DNA of 64,000 nucleotides, taken from the NCBI RefSeq assembly GCF_008386395.1, contig NZ_CP043761.1:1550001-1614000 (forward strand), given 5' to 3'. The stretch is from Paenibacillus sp. 37. GTDB lineage: Bacteria; Bacillota; Bacilli; Paenibacillales; Paenibacillaceae. A model generated the notes under the pieces. That model was not told the DNA's origin. It worked only from the letters and a program-made list of their open reading frames with translations, and did no database searches. Positions 1-10,244 of the stretch are shown here, piece by piece. A program made the position numbers and the translations under genes. The number at the start of each line of letters is the position of its first letter. Within the stretch, counting starts at the first letter, position 1.

Positions 1-40
1 GGCAAACACTGAATCATTCCTATAGTACATACCACACGTT

Positions 41-70
41 AGGCCGTTCCTTCATGGAGCGGCCTTTTTA
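41..70 (+). terminator. Intrinsic terminator of a gene upstream of the window
   Basis: A 10-bp stem (AGGCCGTTCC paired with GGAGCGGCCT, one G-U pair) with a TTCAT loop is followed by a T run on the + strand. It would end a + strand gene lying left of the window. The other strand has no T run after the hairpin, so it is probably not the terminator of the minus-strand gene at 91-777. Confidence 0.75.
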
Positions 71-90
71 CCTTTTTGCACAATCGCATC

Positions 91-777
91 TTATTTCGCA
101 ACAGTTATTTCAAAAGTAGAGTGTTCATGATCTTGTACGCTGAAGCGATATTCCAATCCGTTGCGAACTGTCGCCCCATCAAAATCAGACTGATTCACGT
201 CGCGATCCAATAGACGCATATCCTGAATGACATCTTGTGCATCGTTATACGAGTACTCACTATTGGTTGTGAGAATGAGTGTGGCGATAGCAGTCATATA
301 AATTCCACCTGTTGGTTTACGCGTATCGCCAGTTGCGTATAACCTGAATTCCTGAATGCTCTTATCTGCATTCACTGCACCAACCAAACGCAACTCGTCA
401 TTGAATACATACTCGAAAGTACCAGTGCCCTGCTCGGAAGAGTCTTTCATATCCAAGCGGGTAATACTCAAACCATTCAGTCGGTATTTGCCCACGGCGC
501 CATTAAACTTGTTTTTAAATTCATCGGTAGTCATGTGGAGGCCCGAAAGTTTAATCTGGGGTGTAGGGGTCTGATCTATTTCAGACTGAGTAGAGTTCGA
601 AGATAAATTCAGCATCCCATATAAACCTATTGAAGCAATCGCAAAACAGGCCGTCGTTAGAAAAATAAATCTGATCGGTAACCTATTACCTTTGCGAATA
701 GATAAGATCATCAGAATAAGAAATCCCAAAAATGCGATAAATCCAAGAATGAAGAGGGTGATAAACAGATATTGCAA
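91..777 (-). CDS. Hypothetical membrane-anchored protein, 228 aa
   Basis: I do not recognise the family. From the proposed TTG start the protein begins with a hydrophobic helix (about residues 3-24), a short basic stretch (RKGNRLPIR) and a second helix (about 35-52). The rest is a soluble region without clear motifs that would lie outside the membrane. This looks like a two-helix membrane anchor with an extracytoplasmic domain. I chose the TTG at 777 because GAGGTGAG lies just before it. An upstream ATG at 831 is in frame but has no ribosome binding site. It is convergent with whatever ends at the terminator at 41-70 and lies downstream of lacZ on the same strand, separated by a terminator, so it is probably its own transcript. 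No function is proposed. Confidence 0.6.
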   Translation of the reverse strand: MQYLFITLFILGFIAFLGFLILMILSIRKGNRLPIRFIFLTTACFAIASIGLYGMLNLSSNSTQSEIDQTPTPQIKLSGLHMTTDEFKNKFNGAVGKYRLNGLSITRLDMKDSSEQGTGTFEYVFNDELRLVGAVNADKSIQEFRLYATGDTRKPTGGIYMTAIATLILTTNSEYSYNDAQDVIQDMRLLDRDVNQSDFDGATVRNGLEYRFSVQDHEHSTFEITVAK

Positions 778-884
778 ATTCTCACCTCGTAATAGAGTAA
801 TAGCTAATAAAGATCTTTTCTTGCACCTCATTCATTATAATGTTCCCATGGAAAACTTCAAACACTCACTACTCACTGCCCCAA

Positions 885-920
885 CAAAAAAAAGCACTGC
901 CGGCATGCTGCCAGCAGTAC
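885..920 (-). terminator. Intrinsic terminator of lacZ
   Basis: On the minus strand, just after the lacZ stop, a 12-bp stem (AGTACTGCTGGC with GCCGGCAGTGCT, two G-U pairs) and an AGCAT loop are followed by eight T residues. This is a standard Rho-independent terminator. Confidence 0.85.
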
Positions 921-930
921 TTGCTTGATG

Positions 931-4083
<3,153 letters not shown>

Positions 4084-4085
4084 TC

Positions 4086-4091
4086 ATTATA
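4086..4091 (-). promoter_or_regulatory. Putative -10 box of lacZ
   Basis: A perfect TATAAT lies on the minus strand 36 bp before the lacZ start. No recognisable -35 hexamer lies about 17 bp upstream, which suits a promoter that needs an activator such as the divergent AraC-type protein. The assignment is inference. Confidence 0.45.
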
Positions 4092-4176
4092 GAATTGAAT
4101 GATGACTTAGAGAATAAAGAATATTGCCCATATATATCACAATATGAAACTAACACTGAAGAAAGTGGTGTACTGG

Positions 4177-5010
4177 ATGGATACCCGGATTTTTTTTGGT
4201 AAAACAGAAGAAGCTGCTCGCCTGCCGATCTATATGACCACGGTTGGTTACTGGGAACACCAATATGAAACCGAGCGTCCAGAGGGATTCCCGGATTATC
4301 AGATCCATCAGATTATTAGTGGCCAGGGGAGACTGATTATACAAGACGAAGAGTATATCGTCGGACCGGGTGACGTTTTCTTTCTGTATCCTGATGTCCC
4401 GCATCGATATATGCCCATCAGTGATCGTTGGGAGTTGGCTTGGGTCTCGTTTCAGGGGAGAGAGGCCAGCCAGTTATTATCTTATGCGGGAATAACCGGT
4501 TCACGCGTGTGCAGACTCAGAACAGCCACGCTGTTACGTGGCCTGGAGCAACTTCTGGTTAGAGGAGAGAATGGGGATACCACGGATTACGCAGATTACG
4601 ATGTGGAATGCTCCAAACAATTATATGCCCTGCTGCTGGATCTGAAGCCACTGCTCATCGCATCCGCCAATTATAATGATGAACTGGAGCGCTTGAAGCC
4701 TGTGCTGCGTTATATCGCAGAGCATCTGGATCGTTCACTTTCGCTGAAGGAACTGGCCGATGTGGCTGTAGTATCTCCCCAATATTTGTGCAGGCTGTTT
4801 CAGAAGGCGCTCCATATCAGACCTGTATTTTACGTGAACCAGGAACGGATCAATCGGAGCAAACAACTTATGTTCAGTGAGAGAGAGCTCCGAATATATG
4901 AAGTTGCTGATCGAGTGGGTTACGAGAACGCCAGTTATTTCTGTGCGATGTTCAAAAGGCATACAGGCATGAGTCCCGAACGTTTTCGCAAACTGCATGG
5001 ACTGAATTGA
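4177..5010 (+). CDS. AraC-family transcriptional regulator, likely controlling lacZ
   Basis: A 277-aa protein. An N-terminal cupin-like sugar-binding domain (about residues 15-140, with a GPGDVFFLYPDVPHRY segment typical of AraC_binding cupins) is followed by two C-terminal helix-turn-helix units (about 175-275, with SLKELADVAVVSPQYLCRLFQ and the classic GYENASYFCAMFKRHTGMSP). The ATG at 4177 is preferred. An in-frame ATG at 4144 lacks a ribosome binding site, whereas a weak AGTGGTG lies before 4177. Its divergence from lacZ over a 126-bp gap suggests it senses a galactoside-type ligand and activates lacZ. The ligand cannot be read from the sequence. Confidence 0.85.
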   Translation: MDTRIFFGKTEEAARLPIYMTTVGYWEHQYETERPEGFPDYQIHQIISGQGRLIIQDEEYIVGPGDVFFLYPDVPHRYMPISDRWELAWVSFQGREASQLLSYAGITGSRVCRLRTATLLRGLEQLLVRGENGDTTDYADYDVECSKQLYALLLDLKPLLIASANYNDELERLKPVLRYIAEHLDRSLSLKELADVAVVSPQYLCRLFQKALHIRPVFYVNQERINRSKQLMFSERELRIYEVADRVGYENASYFCAMFKRHTGMSPERFRKLHGLN

Positions 5011-5098
5011 AAGTCTGAATCTTGTTCTTTATTTTGAATTTTGATCTGTTATTCATCCCAATTTCAGTTTTTATTAAGGTTGGGAAGGTAAGATAAGT

Positions 5099-5175
5099 CT
5101 TGTAAACCCCTTCTCGTGTTAAATAGATGTGTGACTGGCCCTATCGGATTGTCCTCCGGTAGGGCACTTTTTTTC
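5099..5175 (+). ncRNA. Putative small RNA, copy 1 (C-rich seed plus terminator)
   Basis: A 39-nt stretch (5099-5137) is identical to 8840-8878, and both are followed directly by a strong intrinsic terminator. Here the stem is GCCCTATCGGA / TCCGGTAGGGC with seven Ts after it. The terminator stems of the two copies differ in sequence but occupy the same position, so structure is conserved over sequence. Upstream, TAAGAT at 5089-5094 could be a -10 box, giving a transcript of about 70 nt. The exposed ACCCCUUCU segment is complementary to strong Shine-Dalgarno sequences. No start codon or plausible reading frame was seen. The small RNA call is inference, and I do not recognise a named family. Confidence 0.6.
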
Positions 5176-5250
5176 TTCATTTCTGCGGTTGGTGGTATGA
5201 TAGATGAATACATATTGTGTAACCAACTCTAGTGACCGGAGGATGGAATT

Positions 5251-6186
5251 GTGGATCATAGTCTGCACCCGTTGTTTAAGCCGATTCAGATGAATGGAAC
5301 GTACCCTAACAGTTATTATGTTGAGAAAATACCTGCTGCCGGTCTGATGGCTTATGTGGCCTGTTATTGGGAATCTGGATCTCTTCCGAACTCGCATGCG
5401 GATGTTACTTCGGGTGAAGATCGAGAGCCATCGGTGATGACTGTGCCTGCTCGGGTATTGCCGGATGGTTGCACGGATATGCTGATTACATACGACCCGG
5501 TCTGTCAAGAGCACTCCTATGCTTACTGTGGCAATTATACACTGCCGTTCGCTCTACCTGAGCCAACCGTTCATGGTCCTCCTGCTGGAGACTACACCTT
5601 TGGTGTCCGGTTCTTCCCGGGTGGAGCGCATGTCTTCCATGGCATGCCTCTGGAGTGGTTTACGGATAAGCGAATTACCCTTCAGGAATGTTGGCCGGAG
5701 AAGCTGAACGAGCTTCAGGAACGGATGGCCGAAACGAATAGTTTTGCAGAGCGAGTAGAGGTTATGAATGCGTACTTGAGTCCGTTGCCCTTACAGGCAA
5801 GCACATCTGAGAACAATTTGATGAAAAACGTGCTGCACCGCATCTTTATAGATGGGGGACGTATGAGTGTTCAAGAGCTGGCGATGCGTGAAGTGATCAG
5901 TGAGCGGCAGTTGCATCGCAAGTTCTCGGAATGGGTCGGAATCAGCCCCAAACGATTCAGTGAGGTGGTTCGTTTTCATCGTGTGCTGAGTGATATTCAT
6001 CAGGGGAACACGGCAGACTGGGCAATGATTGCCCAGAATCATGGTTTTTTTGACCAAGCCCATCTGATTCGGCAATTTCGCAAGTTTTATGGAGAGACTC
6101 CGTTGACGGCAGCCAGAGAACACGGCAGGATGTTGTCCGATTTGTACAATAGATCTGTAGCACCTTCGGTTATACTGAAGTCGTGA
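5251..6186 (+). CDS. AraC-family regulator with an N-terminal DUF6597-like domain
   Basis: A 311-aa cytoplasmic protein. Residues about 20-140 resemble the non-cupin sensory domain often found in AraC proteins, with the pattern MAYVACYWESG and RVLPDGCTDMLITYD. The C-terminal HTH region spans about 200-290 (SVQELAMREVISERQLHRKF; GFFDQAHLIRQFRKFYGETP). The GTG start is supported by GGAGGAT seven bases upstream. It ends 27 bp before a DinB-family gene with its own ribosome binding site, so the two are likely co-transcribed. The ligand is unknown. Ada-like cysteine activation is not evident, because no CxxC-type N-terminal motif is visible. Confidence 0.8.
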   Translation: MDHSLHPLFKPIQMNGTYPNSYYVEKIPAAGLMAYVACYWESGSLPNSHADVTSGEDREPSVMTVPARVLPDGCTDMLITYDPVCQEHSYAYCGNYTLPFALPEPTVHGPPAGDYTFGVRFFPGGAHVFHGMPLEWFTDKRITLQECWPEKLNELQERMAETNSFAERVEVMNAYLSPLPLQASTSENNLMKNVLHRIFIDGGRMSVQELAMREVISERQLHRKFSEWVGISPKRFSEVVRFHRVLSDIHQGNTADWAMIAQNHGFFDQAHLIRQFRKFYGETPLTAAREHGRMLSDLYNRSVAPSVILKS

Positions 6187-6213
6187 GAATAAAAGATAAG
6201 GGAGACATCATAT

Positions 6214-6702
6214 ATGAATGGAACATTGCAGATTCGGGATCACTTGTTAAATGAGTTGGAAACAGGAGTAAGGACGGGGGCTTCGTTAATTCGCTTGATC
6301 CGTTCGGAGGATTGGTCTTATCGTCCACAGGAGAATATGCGTTCATTGGTGGAGCTTGTACATCATTTTATCCAGATCACCGCATCGGACCTTGCCATCA
6401 TGCAAGAACAAGGTGAAGCTGAGGTTGGGCTAGTGGAGAACAGTCTGTCCGGGAACCAGGATATTGAGAAGCTGGAAGCAACATTGTGGAGTAATTTCGA
6501 ATCCTACAAAGCCTATATCACGGGATTAAGTGAAGAAGATTATTTGAACCGCTCTACCAAAGCTTTCTATATGGAACACGGTCATTTGCAGGCGCAATGG
6601 CAGATTGAAACGTTGACACATGTGTTCCATCACCGTTCGCAGCTCTATAACTATCTCAAGCAGCAGGGTCATGAATTGAATTTCTACATGCTGTATGCGT
6701 AG
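6214..6702 (+). CDS. DinB-family protein (putative metal-dependent enzyme)
   Basis: A 162-aa protein with the size and pattern of the DinB/YfiT four-helix bundle. Three histidines typical of the metal site are placed as expected: one in ELVHHF (about residue 49) and two in the C-terminal THVFHHRSQLYNYLKQ motif. Members bind a divalent metal. Known ones act as thiol S-transferases or are DNA-damage-induced proteins of unknown reaction, so no substrate is assigned. The start is supported by AAGGGAGA. It probably forms an operon with the AraC gene just upstream and ends before a strong terminator at 6734. Confidence 0.8.
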   Translation: MNGTLQIRDHLLNELETGVRTGASLIRLIRSEDWSYRPQENMRSLVELVHHFIQITASDLAIMQEQGEAEVGLVENSLSGNQDIEKLEATLWSNFESYKAYITGLSEEDYLNRSTKAFYMEHGHLQAQWQIETLTHVFHHRSQLYNYLKQQGHELNFYMLYA

Positions 6703-6733
6703 TTAGACTTGTACTATTAAAGTAAGCTGAGTT

Positions 6734-6767
6734 GGCTCCACCGGATGGTCCGGTGGGGCTTTTTTTG
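6734..6767 (+). terminator. Intrinsic terminator of the AraC-DinB operon
   Basis: An 11-bp stem, GCTCCACCGGA with TCCGGTGGGGC, and a TGG loop are followed by seven Ts. Confidence 0.85.
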
Positions 6768-6853
6768 CGTACATTCGTCTATCAATCTATGAAGTCTATT
6801 AAAATTGGACATTATGACGCTGGTAATTCACCGTTGCTTTAATAGATTTCAAG

Positions 6854-6862
6854 CATAGAATA
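6854..6862 (+). promoter_or_regulatory. Possible sigma-K-like -10 element
   Basis: CATAGAATA fits the CATANNNTA pattern known for the mother-cell sporulation factor sigma-K, 30 bp before the small gene at 6892. A matching AC at the -35 distance is not clear. This is a weak hint only. Confidence 0.25.
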
Positions 6863-6891
6863 CCGTATCAAAGCAAAAGGAGGTGATTTCA

Positions 6892-7179
6892 ATGGCCATC
6901 CTTTTACCACAACAGTTTTATAATTTGGCAGCAGGTGTGGGCAAATCCTACTATGAGAATTTGGCTGGGGGCACTAATGCCAGCGCTACAGTGAACAACT
7001 TTGGACCTTTTCCCGTATCTCTCGTGATCACACGTGTGAATGAACCAGTAGTCACTTACGTTATTCCTGTAAACAGTAGCCTTACCATTTCGGCAGGTGG
7101 AGTTCTGGTCTTTGCATTGTTAGCAAACCTCGGAGGCGCAGCTTCCGGAACAATTCAATTCGCCGTAGCAGAATTTTAA
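6892..7179 (+). CDS. Small beta-rich hypothetical protein, possibly spore-surface
   Basis: A 95-aa protein of unknown function. An extremely strong AAAGGAGGTGATTTC ribosome binding site fixes the ATG. The sequence has no charged core and no cysteines. It alternates short hydrophobic strands with Gly/Ser/Asn turns (SATVNNFGPFPVSLVI, YVIPVNSSLTISAGG, GTIQFAVAEF), suggesting one small beta-sandwich or jelly roll. That pattern and size recall subunits of endospore appendage fibres and other spore-surface proteins. This is an impression from strand layout, not a recognised family match. A sigma-K-like -10 upstream would fit. It is a single-gene unit with its own terminator, which together with the strong ribosome binding site suggests an abundant product. 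Confidence 0.65.
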   Translation: MAILLPQQFYNLAAGVGKSYYENLAGGTNASATVNNFGPFPVSLVITRVNEPVVTYVIPVNSSLTISAGGVLVFALLANLGGAASGTIQFAVAEF

Positions 7180-7200
7180 TTGGTGTAATACAGTAGATTG

Positions 7201-7241
7201 GCCTCTGCCGGACAGGTTGCCGGCAGGGGTTTTTCTTTTTG
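7201..7241 (+). terminator. Intrinsic terminator of the small beta-rich protein gene
   Basis: Stem CCTCTGCCGG with CCGGCAGGGG, followed by TTTTTCTTTTT. Confidence 0.85.
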
Positions 7242-7351
7242 ATGTGGAACCTTCTGGATAAAAAATGATATTATATTAGAGTCATAATTGTTGATTAATA
7301 GGTTGTTATAAGAATGAATTTCTTGAAAAGCGAGAAAGAAGGGGAGATTTG

Positions 7352-8044
7352 ATGTTTAGAAAGTTGTTCATCTGCATTTTGGGGGCAACCTTAGGATTGT
7401 CTGTAATCTTGTCACCACATGTTGCTCAGGCGACGACTGAGATGACCACCCTAGAGTATGGCAATGGGGCTACATTTTATGGAGAGACCAAAAATGGAAA
7501 ACCTCACGGGAGTGGAACCATGACCTGGGGAAAAACCAAAACCTATAAAGGAAGCTGGGCCCAAGGGAAACGTTCAGGACATGGCACATATAAAGTGATA
7601 ACACGCGCTGAGGACAGAATTATAGAGTCCAAGTATGACGGGAACTGGAAGAACGACAAGAAAGATGGTCAAGGTAAACTTGAGATTAACGAAATAGCTT
7701 TGACTGGAGAAAGGCTGGAATCACGAATCCAAACAGGAACATTTGCCAAAGATCAGTGGATTGCAGGTTATGATGTACGAAATGGAGAATATGATCCGCC
7801 ATATTATTTTGCTTACAAAGATTCGAAATTAAGATTTGAAATCTTAGGTTATGTCGGAGACATTTTGAATGATCTGAAGAAGGGTTATATATTCTCGTTT
7901 ACATATCAAAAGGGAAAAGTATATAAAAGTGTTGGTGTTGGAGATGAGTACAATCCTAAGCAATTTAGTTCTTTTATAAAAAGCATAGAAAAAGAGATCA
8001 AGCCTCACATTAATCAATTCGAGAGATTGGCTAAGCAATTATAA
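7352..8044 (+). CDS. Secreted MORN-repeat protein
   Basis: A 230-aa protein with a Sec signal peptide (hydrophobic residues about 6-22, probable cleavage after AQA). It then has MORN-type repeats: YGNGATFYGETKNGKPHGSG, a WGKTKTYKGSWAQGKRSGHG unit and a YDGNWKNDKKDGQG unit. MORN repeats form curved beta-hairpin arrays that act as scaffolds or bind lipids and proteins. The C-terminal 90 residues match nothing I recognise and include a short coiled-coil-like end. The ATG at 7352 follows AAGGGGAGA; the preceding TTG is less well spaced. Gene neighbours give no functional clue. Secreted single-gene MORN proteins in Firmicutes are mostly uncharacterised. Confidence 0.75.
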   Translation: MFRKLFICILGATLGLSVILSPHVAQATTEMTTLEYGNGATFYGETKNGKPHGSGTMTWGKTKTYKGSWAQGKRSGHGTYKVITRAEDRIIESKYDGNWKNDKKDGQGKLEINEIALTGERLESRIQTGTFAKDQWIAGYDVRNGEYDPPYYFAYKDSKLRFEILGYVGDILNDLKKGYIFSFTYQKGKVYKSVGVGDEYNPKQFSSFIKSIEKEIKPHINQFERLAKQL

Positions 8045-8163
8045 GTGTTATTACAAGGAATGAACATATACAGATTATAAATGTTGTTTACCCCGACGGT
8101 CATTCGATTAATTTAAGGTATAGGCGGCACGCAGATTTGTGTTGGCATACAGGAGGTTAGTGG

Positions 8164-8688
8164 ATGATGAACAGAACAATCTTATTTGAAACCGAGCGGT
8201 TGGAATGTGCGACGTGGAATGAAGGAGATCGTGCGCTGGCGTTTGCATTGTGGGGCGATCATGAGGTTGCCAAGTGGATTAGCAGCAAGGGATTTCTGAG
8301 TGAGGATGAAGTAGAAGCGCGATTAACACAGGAGATTCAAAGGCAAAAGGAAGCGGGTGTGCAATATTGGCCGCTCTTTGAGAAAGAGTCGGATGTGTTT
8401 GTCGGTTGTTGTGGCCTGCGTCCGTATTCTCCAGAAGAGGAGATCTATGAATTGGGATTTCATCTAACCCGGGATCACTGGGGCAAAGGGTATGCGCAGG
8501 AAGCGGCGCGGGCGGTGATTGGTTATGCCTTTGACAAAATGAACGTGAAGGCACTGTTTGCCGGGCATCATCCGGATAATGAAGTGTCACGTCACATCTT
8601 GATCAAGCTGGGATTTGAGTATACAGGTGATGAACGTTATGAACCGACAGGAAAGATGCATCCATCGTATATGCTCCAAAGTTCTTAA
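8164..8688 (+). CDS. GNAT-family N-acetyltransferase (RimJ/RimL type)
   Basis: A 174-aa single-domain acetyltransferase using acetyl-CoA. The RimJ/RimL-like pattern runs from the N-terminal FETERLECATWNEGD through the central beta-strand ELGFHLTRDHWGKGYAQEA, whose GKGYA loop binds the CoA pyrophosphate, to SRHILIKLGFEYTGDE near the end. It may acetylate a protein N-terminus or a small molecule; the acceptor cannot be told. AGGAGG lies 7 bases before the ATG; a second ATG immediately follows. It stands alone, upstream of the second small RNA copy. Confidence 0.85.
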   Translation: MMNRTILFETERLECATWNEGDRALAFALWGDHEVAKWISSKGFLSEDEVEARLTQEIQRQKEAGVQYWPLFEKESDVFVGCCGLRPYSPEEEIYELGFHLTRDHWGKGYAQEAARAVIGYAFDKMNVKALFAGHHPDNEVSRHILIKLGFEYTGDERYEPTGKMHPSYMLQSS

Positions 8689-8839
8689 ATCTTCTTCGGA
8701 GTATGGACAGGCCTCAGCGTATCACACTTAACGTGAATCCGATTCAAAGAGGTATGTGCTCCTTACTGGGTCAGCTTGCTTTTCATGCTTTTTTTATTTC
8801 GCTTTCAGCTTCTATTAAGGTAGCGGAGGTATGATAAAT

Positions 8840-8910
8840 CTTGTAAACCCCTTCTCGTGTTAAATAGATGTGTGACTGACCCCGCCGGGCGCCGGTGGGG
8901 TATTTTTTTG
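8840..8910 (+). ncRNA. Putative small RNA, copy 2
   Basis: The 39-nt segment at 8840-8878 is identical to copy 1 at 5099-5137. The terminator stem that follows (ACCCCGCCGG with CCGGTGGGGT, then seven Ts) differs in sequence from that of copy 1 but sits at the same distance. TATGAT at 8830-8835 is a good -10 candidate, again at the same offset. Similarity extends upstream to a shared TTTCAG about 22 bp before the -10 box. The expected transcript is about 68 nt. The CCCCUU stretch lies in the unpaired 5' region, as in C-rich-seed regulatory RNAs of Firmicutes. This call is inference. Confidence 0.6.
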
Positions 8911-8925
8911 TTTTATTTTCAAATA

Positions 8926-9002
8926 AACAAAACTAAACAAAAATAAGTAAAAGGTTATTTCTGTGTTTTTTATTGACTAACAAAGATAAACAAAGGTATA
9001 AT
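8926..9002 (+). promoter_or_regulatory. rhaD promoter with a 16-19 bp direct-repeat operator
   Basis: -35 TTGACT (8973-8978), an 18-bp spacer and a perfect -10 TATAAT (8997-9002). Two near-identical direct repeats of the form AACAAAnnTAAACAAAnnT lie at 8926-8944 and 8979-8997. The second fills the spacer between -35 and -10. Such repeats are typical operators of DeoR-family repressors, which control rhamnose genes in Bacillales. The regulator itself is not in this window. The operator role is inference. Confidence 0.6.
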
Positions 9003-9072
9003 GAATGTGAAATAAGGAACTTACTATGTACGTGGCAAGCCAATTGATTTTCAATATAAGGAGAGATTGATC

Positions 9073-9918
9073 ATGAACGTGACCCTTACGAATGACACAA
9101 CAAAGGCTGCAGGTTTCGATATTCCATTTGTTCGAGAGATGGCCGAGATTACACAGCATATGTGGAAAAATGGCTGGGATGAGCGCAATGGTGGTAATGT
9201 CAGCTATCTGCTGGAGGAAGAGGAAGTAGCTCAATATATCGATATCCATCATGTGATTCGCAAGATCAAACCGGCATTTTCGGTGCAGGAGCTGGCAGGC
9301 AAGTATTTTATCGTGACCGCATCGGGCAAATATTTCAAAAATGTACTCGCTGATCCGGAGAGTAATCTGGGGTTGCTGCGTGTATCGCAAGATGGACAGG
9401 AGCTGGAAGTGCTCTGGGGATTGAAGTCGGGGGCCAATCCAACAAGTGAGTTGCCTACGCATTTCATGAGCCATATCGAACGTTTGAAATTGGACCCGAA
9501 CCACCGGGTTGTCATGCACAACCATGCCACTCATGTATTGGCTATGACGTTTATCCACGAGTTGGATGAAGCAAAATTCACGAAGACGCTGTGGCAAATG
9601 TGCACGGAGTGTGTGGTTGTATTCCCGGATGGCATTGGCATTATTCCATGGATGATTCCTGGATCTAACGAGATTGGCCGCGAAACGGCTGAGAAAATGA
9701 AAGAATACCACGCGGTCATCTGGCCGCAACATGGCATCTTTGGAACAGGTACAACGATTGATGAAGCTTTTGGTCTGATTGAGACCATTGAGAAGGCAGC
9801 CCAAGTATATATGCTGGTTGCTGGTCACGAGATCCGGCAGAGAATTACGGATGAGCAACTGACCACACTGGCACAAGCGTTTGGTGTTACTCCTCGTCAC
9901 GGCATTTTGGACAGATAA
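9073..9918 (+). CDS. rhaD: Rhamnulose-1-phosphate aldolase
   Basis: Class II, zinc-dependent aldolase that splits L-rhamnulose 1-phosphate into dihydroxyacetone phosphate and L-lactaldehyde, the last step of phosphorylative rhamnose catabolism. The 281-aa length fits the family (E. coli RhaD is 274 aa). Visible features: the N-terminal [13 protein letters not shown], the catalytic Glu in [10 protein letters not shown], zinc-ligand histidines in [12 protein letters not shown] and in [11 protein letters not shown], and the C-terminal TIEKAAQVY. The ATG at 9073 lies about 9 bases after AGGAG, better than the in-frame TTG at 9067. The other rhamnose genes (isomerase, kinase, transporter) are not adjacent, so the pathway is split in this genome. 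Confidence 0.9.
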   Translation: MNVTLTNDTTKAAGFDIPFVREMAEITQHMWKNGWDERNGGNVSYLLEEEEVAQYIDIHHVIRKIKPAFSVQELAGKYFIVTASGKYFKNVLADPESNLGLLRVSQDGQELEVLWGLKSGANPTSELPTHFMSHIERLKLDPNHRVVMHNHATHVLAMTFIHELDEAKFTKTLWQMCTECVVVFPDGIGIIPWMIPGSNEIGRETAEKMKEYHAVIWPQHGIFGTGTTIDEAFGLIETIEKAAQVYMLVAGHEIRQRITDEQLTTLAQAFGVTPRHGILDR

Positions 9919-10002
9919 ATAGAAGCTGAAGAAAGAAGCTGCACAGGTCTGGACAAGGCAGATGCAGGAAAATTATATTGCTGTACAGTCAACGCATAGA
10001 TC

Positions 10003-10051
10003 AAGGAAGTGGTCTTTGGTTCATTGAACCGAAGGTCATTTCCTTTTTTTT
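10003..10051 (+). terminator. Intrinsic terminator downstream of rhaD
   Basis: A long imperfect stem of about 21 bp (AAGGAAGTGGTCTTTGGTTC with GAACCGAAGGTCATTTCCTT) ends in eight Ts. Confidence 0.8.
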
Positions 10052-10174
10052 GACGAACAAACGTCATTTTGGTTCAAAAAAGTTCAAATTGCTGAACAAG
10101 AATGGCTTTGTTATCGATTATTGAATCGTAGAATGCATTATCACGCGCTGGCGAAATTCGGGTGAAATGACGTA

Positions 10175-10203
10175 TTGTCAACGGCTCTGCGATTTTGCAT
10201 AAT
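10175..10203 (+). promoter_or_regulatory. Putative kimA promoter
   Basis: -35 TTGTCA (10175-10180), a 17-bp spacer and -10 CATAAT (10198-10203), 42 bp before the kimA start. The short leader leaves no room for a ydaO-type c-di-AMP riboswitch downstream of it. Confidence 0.5.
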
Positions 10204-10244
10204 AACAATGCTTCACAGATGAGAGATGGAAGGAAGTTATGATC

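Noticed and set aside
8977..9900. A 307-aa minus-strand frame opposite rhaD
   Set aside because: It lies fully antisense to a clear aldolase gene, is rich in Cys, His and Arg without any motif, and has no ribosome binding site.
10052..10244. A ydaO-type c-di-AMP riboswitch before kimA
   Set aside because: Looked for because of the Bacillus precedent, but conserved blocks and a terminator hairpin were not visible and the leader seems too short.
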